From positions 1 to 8,609 of the forward strand of contig CAJTRT010000074.1 of assembly GCA_910579105.1 (NCBI GenBank): a stretch of 8,609 bases of DNA, in the 5' to 3' direction. Every line of letters begins with the position of its first letter. Within the stretch, counting starts at the first letter, position 1. The position numbers were made by a program, and so were the translations under genes. Below are positions 1 through 6,172 of this stretch, one piece after another. The notes under the pieces were generated by a model, which saw only the letters and a program-made list of their open reading frames with translations, had not been told where the DNA came from and made no database searches. The stretch is from an uncultured Muribaculaceae bacterium. Its GTDB lineage: Bacteria > Bacteroidota > Bacteroidia > Bacteroidales > Muribaculaceae.

Positions 1-1096
1 CTGTTGTATCCGAGTTGGCGTCGACTTCCTGGAATCGGAGCGTGGCTTTTTTCTTGTCGAACATCGACATCTGCAACACCTTTTCCACCTGGAACCGCAG
101 TCGTTTTGTCTCGTCGTTGATCACGCCCGAGATATGTTGCAACATGGGTTGCGACTTGCGCACCGACGGGTCGTTGAGCATCTGCGCGGCGAGCGATATG
201 GTAGAGATCGGGGTCTTGAACTCGTGGGTCATGTTGTTTATGAAGTCGTTCTTCATCTCCGTCAGCTTTTTCTGCCTGAAGGCTATGATGATGGTGTAGA
301 GGAACACGATCAGAAGGATGAAGGTGAAGATAAACGACGGAATCATAAATTTCACCGAGCTGAGCACATACTTGGCTTTTTGCGGGAAATATACTTTCAG
401 GTAGTTTTTCTTCGATGGGGGGTCGCCGTGGAAGAGCGACTGCACGAACACCGAGTTCTCGTCGGTGCTGACCTTGTTCTGTTTCGAGAATCCTTCCGAG
501 GCGTAGAACACATGGCCGCTGCGGTTGACGACCGCGAATTCGAAGGGGAGGTCGAGACCGTTGTTCTCAAGCTCGCGCGCCAGGTAGCCGCGCACGGCGG
601 CCGAATCGACGCGTTCCTCGATCGGGCGGTCGTAGGCCTTGTTCATGATGTTGATGATCACGTCGTCGATAAGCCCCTTCTGGTAGAGATACTGTCCTTT
701 CAGCTCCTCTCGCATCGAGTTGTAGGAGTTGGCCACGTTGCTCTGCTCGTTCTGTATGTTGTATATTTTATCGGCGTCGGCTTTGAGGGTCACGTCGCCG
801 ACGAGGCCGCTGTGGGTCGAGAACGAGTATTTAACTCCTCCGAGATGCGGAGCGCCGCCATACTGAGTGTAGACCGACGACGACTCTACTTCGGCCACGT
901 CCTCTTCCAGGAAATACTTGGTCTCGTCCTGTTCAAGGAGCGAGGCGACGACGTTGAGCGAGCGTTTCACCCCCTCGGAAAACTGGTCGTCGCGCATGCG
1001 TATCATCGACTCCATGTACATTATCTGTATGTACAGCAGGCCGATGACGGTCATAGCCATAAGCACGGTGAGAAGCCATATTGTAGATTTCTTCAT
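1..1096 (-). CDS. Membrane sensor histidine kinase, HAMP-less (3' end outside window)
   Basis: This is the N-terminal 365 residues of a two-component sensor kinase; the gene runs off the left edge, so the catalytic ATPase domain is not visible. Translation from the ATG at 1096-1094 gives a short basic start (MKKS), a first membrane segment at about residues 5-27, an extracytoplasmic sensor region at about 28-245, and a second membrane segment at about 251-273. A linker of about 17 residues then leads straight to the HisKA H-box (NNMTHEFKTP) with the phosphoacceptor His at residue 291. There is no room for a HAMP domain. By family, it should autophosphorylate and pass phosphate to a response regulator, probably encoded just beyond the left edge. 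The start is supported by the Met-Lys-Lys-Ser membrane-anchor N terminus and by a good promoter 50 bases upstream. The architecture resembles Bacteroides RprX-type kinases, but I cannot confirm orthology. The signal sensed is unknown. Confidence 0.92.
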   Translation of the reverse strand, partial: MKKSTIWLLTVLMAMTVIGLLYIQIMYMESMIRMRDDQFSEGVKRSLNVVASLLEQDETKYFLEEDVAEVESSSVYTQYGGAPHLGGVKYSFSTHSGLVGDVTLKADADKIYNIQNEQSNVANSYNSMREELKGQYLYQKGLIDDVIINIMNKAYDRPIEERVDSAAVRGYLARELENNGLDLPFEFAVVNRSGHVFYASEGFSKQNKVSTDENSVFVQSLFHGDPPSKKNYLKVYFPQKAKYVLSSVKFMIPSFIFTFILLIVFLYTIIIAFRQKKLTEMKNDFINNMTHEFKTPISTISLAAQMLNDPSVRKSQPMLQHISGVINDETKRLRFQVEKVLQMSMFDKKKATLRFQEVDANSDTT

Positions 1097-1145
1097 AAAT
1101 CCCCGGATAATGTGGCCGTAATCGCCACAATTTTAACATTTGCCC

Positions 1146-1176
1146 CAAAATTAACATTTAAATTTCAAAACGCAAA
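1146..1176 (-). promoter_or_regulatory. Bacteroidota-type promoter of the histidine kinase gene
   Basis: Read on the minus strand there is a -33 box TTTG (1176-1173), a 19-base spacer and a -7 box TAATTTTG (1153-1146). This matches the Bacteroidota sigma-ABfr consensus TTTG-N19-TAnnTTTG exactly. Transcription should start near 1139, leaving a leader of about 43 bases before the kinase ATG. Together with the terminator further upstream it makes the kinase a separate transcription unit from the DUF5723 operon. No ribosome binding site stands out, apart from a GGGGA about 4 bases before the ATG. Confidence 0.7.
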
Positions 1177-1219
1177 ATAAATATTCCAGCCGCTCCGCCA
1201 AGGTTAAGCCAATTTAACG

Positions 1220-1272
1220 AAAAACAGCGGGCCGTGCCAAAAAATTTTGAAATTTTGGCACGGCCCGCTGTT
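1220..1272 (-). terminator. Intrinsic terminator of the lipoprotein/DUF5723 operon
   Basis: The arms 1223-1242 and 1253-1272 form a perfect 20-bp inverted repeat around a 10-base AT-rich loop. Its GC-rich core is GCGGGCCGTGCC. On the minus strand the stem runs into five Ts (1224-1220), the form of a factor-independent terminator. It lies about 150 bases past the DUF5723 stop codon and upstream of the kinase promoter. On the plus strand the tail is weaker (TTCTATT), and no plus-strand gene lies upstream to need it. Confidence 0.75.
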
Positions 1273-1327
1273 CTATTGAATCTGTTTATAGCGAGGTCGC
1301 TAAACGCTTATGAATATCGCTTGTGAT

Positions 1328-1411
1328 TGTACGGACGCGGCGTGCCGCGTATGGTCGGGATTTCGTGTTGGCTGAATCGCGGCGTTATACGCGGCACGCC
1401 GCGTCCGTACA
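1328..1411. repeat. Compound palindromic (REP/BIME-like) intergenic element
   Basis: Two perfect 25-base inverted arms (1328-1352 and 1387-1411) flank a 34-base spacer. Each arm contains its own small palindrome, ACGCGGC-GT-GCCGCGT in the left arm and its complement in the right, so the element can fold either as two small hairpins or as one long 25-bp stem. It begins 8 bases after the DUF5723 stop codon and sits before the terminator. It has no T tract and no coding capacity that looks real. The organisation resembles paired REP units (BIMEs) or a small MITE. That it is a dispersed repeat is an inference, as only this copy is present in the window. Confidence 0.7.
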
Positions 1412-1419
1412 GGTTATGT

Positions 1420-2886
1420 TCAGCCTTTCACAATCGGCTTCCCCTTGTACTTGCCGCCGAAGGTGAAGTTGATGCCGAGCTGGATGTTGGTGTTCAGATG
1501 GCCTACAGGCACGAACTGCGGAGTAATCTTGAAGAACTGGTGGTCAGAGCCGATGAAGAAGTTGAAGCCTTTGGGATGGAAGTTGAGCATCCAGCCGAAC
1601 GAGCTGCCGAAGGTCGACGCTCCGTAGCTCACGGTGGCGTCGAACCAGCCCGTGGGTTTCACGTTGGCCGAGAAGCGGCCCTCGGTCCAGCTGAAGCATC
1701 CGGCCATACGCTGGGTGAAAAGGAAGCCGGCCGACAGGCGCTTGTAGAAGGGCATGTCGTATTCGGCGCCGATGGTGAGGGTGGCGTGGAGGGCTTTGGT
1801 GTCGGCGCCTTTTTTCGATTCTTTCTCAAAGTTGAGGCAGTCCAGGAGCTTGTCGCCGAGGTCTTCGAGCTGCTTGTCGATCTTGTTTTTGTCATAGCCG
1901 TCCTGGGTGTCGTCGATGGCGATGTCCTGGAAGCCGTCGAACTCCCACGCGCGCCCCGGCATCTTACCAACGGCAGCACCCGTCCATTTGATGAAGCCAA
2001 GGTCGGTGACCGCGGCCGAGAGGCGCAGCCCGTCGACGAAACGGCTCATGTCGTATGTCGCGCCCAGGTCGAAAGCCATACCGAAGCCGGCCAGGCCGAA
2101 ACTGTTATACTCGATTCCGCCGAAGTCGATCTGCTCGGAACGCGAGGGCTTGTCGAGCTCTTTGCCGGATTCGGCGTTGGTGGGCACATAAAGGCCGTTG
2201 CCCGCTCCGAGGAAGATTTCGCCGTCACCGTCGACGACCCACTTCTTGTCGCTCATACGGATGTCCATCTTCTTGATGTTGGCGTCGGCGTGGGCGAGGC
2301 CGAGGAGTAACTTGACTTTCACGCCGGCGGCGAGTTCGGGCGTCACCTGGCGCTGGTGTCCGAGCGCGATCTCCCCGTAACTCATCACGCGCATGCGCAT
2401 ATCGCCGAAATCATAGCGGGTGTCGGGGCCGGTCTGCCCGACCTTCATGAACTCGAACAGTCCTTTGGGCAGCGACATGCCGACATCGGCCTTGACGGAG
2501 ATGCCGAGGGTGTTGTAGCCGCCGAACCCCTTGAAGCCGAGCGAGATTATGTTGAGGTTCACGCCAGTCAGGAGCTTGTTGGTGTTGGAGAGGTTGCCTA
2601 AGAACTCCGAACTGCTGACGCTCTTGTTCATAAAGGTGGTGAGCTGGCCGCTGGGAGTCTTATATATAAAGGTGTTCACGCCGATGTTGGCCTGGGTGCC
2701 GAAGCCGAGGTTGCCGAGAATCGGCATGGCGAAATAGCCGCGCTCCGGAGCCAGGGCCGGGTTCATCTCGTGGCGGTAGTTGTAGCCTTCGAGGAAGTAG
2801 GCTGCGCGCGATGCTTCCTGGGCTGAGCCGGCGAGGATGCCGGCTGCCATTGCCCCGGCGAGCATATACAGTTTTGTTGCTTTCAT
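1420..2886 (-). CDS. DUF5723-like outer-membrane beta-barrel protein
   Basis: A 488-residue exported protein. The N terminus is a clear Sec signal peptide (MKATK, then a hydrophobic run to about residue 20), with likely cleavage after Ala22 to leave a mature protein starting Gln-Glu. The early sequence NYRHEMNPALAPERGYFAMP followed by a Gly/Asn-rich stretch is the pattern I associate with Bacteroidota DUF5723 proteins, which are predicted outer-membrane barrels. The rest alternates short amphipathic strands with Gly/Asp/Asn turns and ends in strand-like sequence (LGINFTFGGKYKG). Residues about 300-345 hold a charged insert rich in Asp and Lys that may be a loop. The function is unknown; a structural, transport or assembly role is possible. 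The gene starts 18 bases after the lipoprotein stop codon, so the two are surely co-transcribed. No Shine-Dalgarno sequence is visible. Family assignment is by remembered pattern, not by search. Confidence 0.8.
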   Translation of the reverse strand: MKATKLYMLAGAMAAGILAGSAQEASRAAYFLEGYNYRHEMNPALAPERGYFAMPILGNLGFGTQANIGVNTFIYKTPSGQLTTFMNKSVSSSEFLGNLSNTNKLLTGVNLNIISLGFKGFGGYNTLGISVKADVGMSLPKGLFEFMKVGQTGPDTRYDFGDMRMRVMSYGEIALGHQRQVTPELAAGVKVKLLLGLAHADANIKKMDIRMSDKKWVVDGDGEIFLGAGNGLYVPTNAESGKELDKPSRSEQIDFGGIEYNSFGLAGFGMAFDLGATYDMSRFVDGLRLSAAVTDLGFIKWTGAAVGKMPGRAWEFDGFQDIAIDDTQDGYDKNKIDKQLEDLGDKLLDCLNFEKESKKGADTKALHATLTIGAEYDMPFYKRLSAGFLFTQRMAGCFSWTEGRFSANVKPTGWFDATVSYGASTFGSSFGWMLNFHPKGFNFFIGSDHQFFKITPQFVPVGHLNTNIQLGINFTFGGKYKGKPIVKG

Positions 2887-2904
2887 AAGTTGGGGTAATG
2901 GAGG

Positions 2905-4770
2905 TTAGTCGTTGAGGTCTATGTCGATGTTGCCTTTGAGGGTGGCGGTCACGTCGGTGAATTTGACACCCATATTCTTGTTGAGGGCTATGCCGGCGCA
3001 TTGCGCGTCGGTGTGTGCCTTGAAGCTGGCGTTGATGCCCTTTACCTGGCTGAGGTTGTCGGCCTTCGAGCGGAGCACGGCCTTGATTTTGCTGGTCGAC
3101 GCGCCGTTGGCGGTCGCGGCGGCGATCACGCCGGTAACCTCGCAGGTTATGTCGGTGAGCACGCGGTTCCCTTCGCCGACCGCCTCGAGATGCGGGGTCA
3201 GGTTCAGGGGTATGCCGTTGACGGCGTTGAAGCTCAGCTCGATGGCCTCGAAGTTGAACTTGTCGAAATCCTCGGTGTCGAGGTCGTCCGACGAAGTCAT
3301 ATAGTCAATAGTGGTGTTCTCGCCGAATACGAAGGGGATAACCGCCTGGTAGTCGTAACTTTCGGTGTATGTCTGACTGGGGGTGATCGTGTAGTCCTTG
3401 TTCTGCGGCACCTGTGCCTTGATGCCGGTGATGGTGATGCGGCTGGGCACGGTCATGAACAGGTCGCCGAGGTTCGCCACGGTTACTTCCGCGTCAACGG
3501 AAGCATCCGATGTTCCGAGGCGCGAGATGCAGATATGGGTGTCGTCGGCAGCTTTGATAAGGATTTCCTGGCCACCATACTCCGAGCCGAGTTTTACGAT
3601 ATTGTCTTTGCCGTCCTTGTCCTTGATGACGTTGTTCTGATCATCATAAGGCGTAAGAATAGCGCTGAATATCACGTCGACAGGCGCGGGGTTGTGGATG
3701 TTGAAGTAGAGCTGCGGGTTGTAGAGGTCGAGGTGGTTGTTCTCGTCGTCGAGGAAATCGGGGATGTCGTTGATCTGGAAATCGCTCTCCGCGATGTCAA
3801 TCTTTGGGTTCACCACGCCTGTTACCGACAGCAGGGTGGCGCTCGTGGGCTGGACTACGACGGAAAGATCTACATCGACTTGCGAGATGGAAAGCTGGGT
3901 CGCCTGTCCGCCGTCGGCACCTACGCGCCCGTTGCAGACAATGTCGTCTTTTACTCGGAATATTACTTTGCCGGCCTCTTTGTCGTTGACAATGCCCTGC
4001 TTCTCATCCGAGTTGGTTATATTGGCGTTTGCCTTTAAGAAGTCGAACTTGTCGATGACGGCTTTGAGCTGGAGGGAGTTATGGGCTATGTCGAAATTGC
4101 CGGTAAATTCCATCACATTGTCGCTCACGAGCCTTACGGGAGCATTGAAAGTGTCGACGAGCGACAGTTTCCACCATGAGGGGAAGGTGACGGTGAACCC
4201 TTCACCCACATACACTGCCCCGGAGTAATTGGTGGCGAATGTCAGCCGCACGTCTATCGGGAGGTATGTTTCGGCATACGACAGCGACACCACGTCTTCG
4301 GGAGTGTCGTAGCTGCAAATCGAAACGCTGTTCTTGACATCTTTAACATCGGTCCACTGCATGCCCATGCCGTTAATCATAATGGCGTCAAGTGTTACTT
4401 CCGTTGTACTGCCGGCGATGTTGTCGAGCTTTACCTCGGGAATCTCCACAACTGATTCGGTGGCTTTGTCGGGCTTCTGTATCAGGACGTAGTCGCCGAC
4501 GTTGAGGCCGTACTTCTGCGGGTCTTCGGCCTTGATGGTCTTGATTGATGATGAGCCGTCGTCGTTTAGGTCGAAAAGGTTGTCGAGGGTCAGCATTTCG
4601 GTGGAGCTGCCTGGGATTGTCAGCCCGTCGGTCCCGACGGTGATGTTGAGGTCCATATCCTTCGACAGGTCGTAGTCGTTGTCGACACAGCCGGGAAGGA
4701 TTGCCATTGCCGCAAAAGCGATCCCGGCCGCGAAGCAGCGGCCTATGGCGGAAATGTGGAAATTTGTCAT
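2905..4770 (-). CDS. Large acidic lipoprotein of unknown function, partner of DUF5723-like gene
   Basis: A 621-residue lipoprotein. A signal peptide with hydrophobic core (about residues 12-24) ends in the lipobox LPGC, so Cys28 should be lipidated. The residues right after the cysteine are acidic (VDNDYD), like the lipoprotein export signals that route Bacteroidota lipoproteins to the cell surface; surface exposure is therefore a reasonable inference. The mature part is rich in beta-type sequence, with alternating hydrophobic residues and many Asp, Asn, Thr and Val, and no predicted membrane segment. A stretch at about 349-373 (NPQLYFNIHNPAPVDVIFSA) resembles the strand pattern of LEA/WHy-like beta-sandwich domains, and the C-terminal 130 residues look like a second such module (IPLNLTPHLEAVG). 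I see no catalytic motif. It is the first gene of a two-gene operon with the DUF5723-like barrel, which suggests a joint role at the outer membrane. The start is chosen because it gives an intact signal peptide; no Shine-Dalgarno sequence precedes it. Confidence 0.85.
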   Translation of the reverse strand: MTNFHISAIGRCFAAGIAFAAMAILPGCVDNDYDLSKDMDLNITVGTDGLTIPGSSTEMLTLDNLFDLNDDGSSSIKTIKAEDPQKYGLNVGDYVLIQKPDKATESVVEIPEVKLDNIAGSTTEVTLDAIMINGMGMQWTDVKDVKNSVSICSYDTPEDVVSLSYAETYLPIDVRLTFATNYSGAVYVGEGFTVTFPSWWKLSLVDTFNAPVRLVSDNVMEFTGNFDIAHNSLQLKAVIDKFDFLKANANITNSDEKQGIVNDKEAGKVIFRVKDDIVCNGRVGADGGQATQLSISQVDVDLSVVVQPTSATLLSVTGVVNPKIDIAESDFQINDIPDFLDDENNHLDLYNPQLYFNIHNPAPVDVIFSAILTPYDDQNNVIKDKDGKDNIVKLGSEYGGQEILIKAADDTHICISRLGTSDASVDAEVTVANLGDLFMTVPSRITITGIKAQVPQNKDYTITPSQTYTESYDYQAVIPFVFGENTTIDYMTSSDDLDTEDFDKFNFEAIELSFNAVNGIPLNLTPHLEAVGEGNRVLTDITCEVTGVIAAATANGASTSKIKAVLRSKADNLSQVKGINASFKAHTDAQCAGIALNKNMGVKFTDVTATLKGNIDIDLND

Positions 4771-4835
4771 AGAAATGAGTTGGTTTATCGCGTGTTTGGT
4801 TTATTTCGTGGCATAAAAAGCGTGTGCGTTCTAAG

Positions 4836-4864
4836 TTGGTCGCGAAAAATACGAATTATTTTTG
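4836..4864 (+). promoter_or_regulatory. Candidate promoter (distal) of the CHR-folC-trmH operon
   Basis: TTG at 4836-4838, an 18-base spacer, then TATTTTTG at 4857-4864, which fits the Bacteroidota -7 consensus TAnnTTTG exactly. The -33 box is only partial (GTTG rather than TTTG). Transcription would start near 4871, giving a leader of about 100 bases that opens with the small hairpin at 4872-4885. Confidence 0.4.
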
Positions 4865-4915
4865 ACACGTTTGCTATTTTTAGCACTAACGGCGTGGATT
4901 TTAACAGAATTGTGT

Positions 4916-4952
4916 TTTGTTTTCCGCGATTCAGGGCTTTTCGCTAACTTCG
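4916..4952 (+). promoter_or_regulatory. Candidate promoter (proximal) of the CHR-folC-trmH operon
   Basis: TAACTTCG at 4945-4952 is one base off the Bacteroidota -7 consensus. The nearest TTTG (4916-4919) is 25 bases upstream, longer than the usual 19, so this site is weak as a canonical promoter. If used, transcription would start near 4959, leaving a leader of about 15 bases. It supports choosing the ATG at 4974 rather than the in-frame ATG at 4917 for the first CHR gene. Confidence 0.3.
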
Positions 4953-4973
4953 CGGGGTTTTGAACAGCTACTT

Positions 4974-5606
4974 ATGAATGATACAGTCAACAAACCGGCC
5001 CCGCACGCCGTCGAGAGGAACATCCTCGGAAAGCTTTTCTGGTCGTTCCTGCGGATAGGGGCTTTCACTTTTGGCGGAGGATGGGCTATGATTTCGCTGA
5101 TAGAGCGGGAGGTGGTCGACAACCGCCAGTGGATAGGCCGCGAGGAGTTTATTGACCTGCTCGCCGTGGCGCAGTCGCTTCCCGGCATCCTGGCGGTGAA
5201 CATAGCCGTGGCTGTGGGCGACCGTCTGCGCGGCATGCGCGGCAGCGTCTGCGCGGCGTTGGGCAATATCCTGCCGAGTTTCCTGATCATACTGACGATA
5301 GCCGTGTTCCTGACTCCCGACATCATCAAGAACAATCCGGTGGTGGCCGCCATCTTCCAGGGAATCCGCCCGGCGGTGGTGGCGCTGATCGTGGCTCCGA
5401 TGGTTACTTCCGCGAAGGCGGCGAAAATCGGCTGGAAGACTATGTGGATCCCCGTCACCGTGGCCCTGCTGATATGGTCGAAATGGCCGGTGGTGTCGAA
5501 CCCTATATTGTATATTGTGCTCGGAGGGCTGCTCGGATGGGTGGTTCTCCGCCATGTCGAACAGCGCCGTCCCCGGACGGGCGGCAGCGAACGCGATGAC
5601 TTATGA
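4974..5606 (+). CDS. Short-chain chromate transporter (CHR) family protein, first subunit
   Basis: A 210-residue inner-membrane protein with one CHR domain. Visible family features are FTFGGGWAMISLIERE at residues 31-46, the QSLPGILAVN segment at 67-76, NILPSFLI at 98-105, the GIRPAVVALI segment at 130-139, and several hydrophobic helices. Short-chain CHR proteins are about half the length of fused ChrA transporters and are usually encoded in pairs that work together; the second gene follows here with a 4-base ATGA overlap. Fused ChrA exports chromate, but the natural substrate in an anaerobic gut-type bacterium is unclear. The usual Pro-Gly-Pro of the signature is Pro-Gly-Ile here, while the partner keeps PGP. 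An in-frame ATG at 4917 would add 19 residues that do not look like the family, so the ATG at 4974 is preferred. No Shine-Dalgarno sequence is visible. Confidence 0.9.
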   Translation: MNDTVNKPAPHAVERNILGKLFWSFLRIGAFTFGGGWAMISLIEREVVDNRQWIGREEFIDLLAVAQSLPGILAVNIAVAVGDRLRGMRGSVCAALGNILPSFLIILTIAVFLTPDIIKNNPVVAAIFQGIRPAVVALIVAPMVTSAKAAKIGWKTMWIPVTVALLIWSKWPVVSNPILYIVLGGLLGWVVLRHVEQRRPRTGGSERDDL

Positions 5607-6169
5607 TTTATCTCAGACTTATATGGAGCTACCTTAAAATAGGGCTGTTCGGTTTCGGCGGCGGTTATGCCATGCTGTCCCTCATAGAGCGTGAGATCGT
5701 AGAGCCCGGGTGGATTACCGAGCAGATGTTTACCGACATTGTGGCCATATCGCAGATGACCCCCGGCCCGATAGGCATCAATTCCGCGACATACATAGGC
5801 TACGTCGCCCCCATGCAGGCCGGACTGGAAAGCCCGGTCTACGGCATACTGGGGTCGTTGCTGTGCACGCTGGTGGTGGTGCTTCCGTCGTTTCTGCTGG
5901 TGGCCTACACGAGCCATCTGATCCAGCGCCACCGCGACAGCGTGGTGGTGCGGGGGATTTTTACCGGCCTGCGCCCGGTGGTGATCGGGCTTATCGCTTC
6001 CGCCGCCCTTCTGCTGATGAACGTCGAGAATTTCGGCGACACGCCCCGCGAGGCGACCATATCGACCATTATCGCGGTTGTGGCTCTCACACTGGTGCTC
6101 CGTTTCAAGACCCATCCCATATTGATAATCGTGCTGAGCGGCATTGCCGGATTTCTTATTTATTACTGA
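5603..6169 (+). CDS. Short-chain chromate transporter (CHR) family protein, second subunit
   Basis: A 188-residue membrane protein, the second half of a split CHR transporter. It carries GFGGGYAMLSLIEREIVEP at 17-35, the classic SQMTPGPIGIN signature at 50-60, LPSFLL at 94-99 and GLRPVVIGLI at 122-131. These match the upstream gene block for block, as expected from an ancient duplication. Its start codon overlaps the stop codon of the first subunit (ATGA at 5603-5606), which implies translational coupling and roughly equal amounts of both, consistent with a heterodimer in the inner membrane. Transport of chromate itself is a family-based label; the true anion is not known. Confidence 0.9.
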   Translation: MIYLRLIWSYLKIGLFGFGGGYAMLSLIEREIVEPGWITEQMFTDIVAISQMTPGPIGINSATYIGYVAPMQAGLESPVYGILGSLLCTLVVVLPSFLLVAYTSHLIQRHRDSVVVRGIFTGLRPVVIGLIASAALLLMNVENFGDTPREATISTIIAVVALTLVLRFKTHPILIIVLSGIAGFLIYY

Positions 6170-6172
6170 CGT

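Larger units (their letters stand above)
4771..4973. other. Divergent intergenic region between the envelope operon and the CHR operon
   Basis: This AT-rich 203-base stretch must hold the promoters of both divergent operons. Candidate plus-strand promoters are listed separately. For the leftward lipoprotein operon I find no consensus site: the best -7-like sequence on the minus strand is TATTTTTC (4851-4844), one base off TAnnTTTG and without a -33 box at the right distance. A small hairpin, TGCTA-TTTT-TAGCA, lies at 4872-4885. No gene is evident here. Confidence 0.6.

Noticed and set aside
134..1180. A 348-codon plus-strand reading frame, and others of 327 codons (1327-2310) and 345 codons (3001-4038).
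   Set aside because: They are antisense to the kinase, the DUF5723-like gene and the lipoprotein, whose translations show real domains and signal peptides. The antisense products are low-complexity, rich in Val, Glu, His and Arg, with no recognisable motif. Biased codon use in GC-rich genes creates such open frames.
1289..1302. A short palindrome, TAGCGA-GG-TCGCTA.
   Set aside because: It is a 6-bp stem with a 2-base loop, too small and too tight to count as a distinct element next to the much larger palindromes on both sides.
4917..4973. An upstream in-frame ATG that would extend the first CHR protein by 19 residues.
   Set aside because: The extra residues do not resemble the family, and a candidate -7 box (4945-4952) lies inside the extension. 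The ATG at 4974 is the better start, though the distal promoter would allow either.
4931..6115. A 394-codon minus-strand reading frame opposite the CHR genes.
   Set aside because: The plus strand encodes two clear CHR proteins with family signatures. The minus product is rich in His, Arg and Ser and has no domain.
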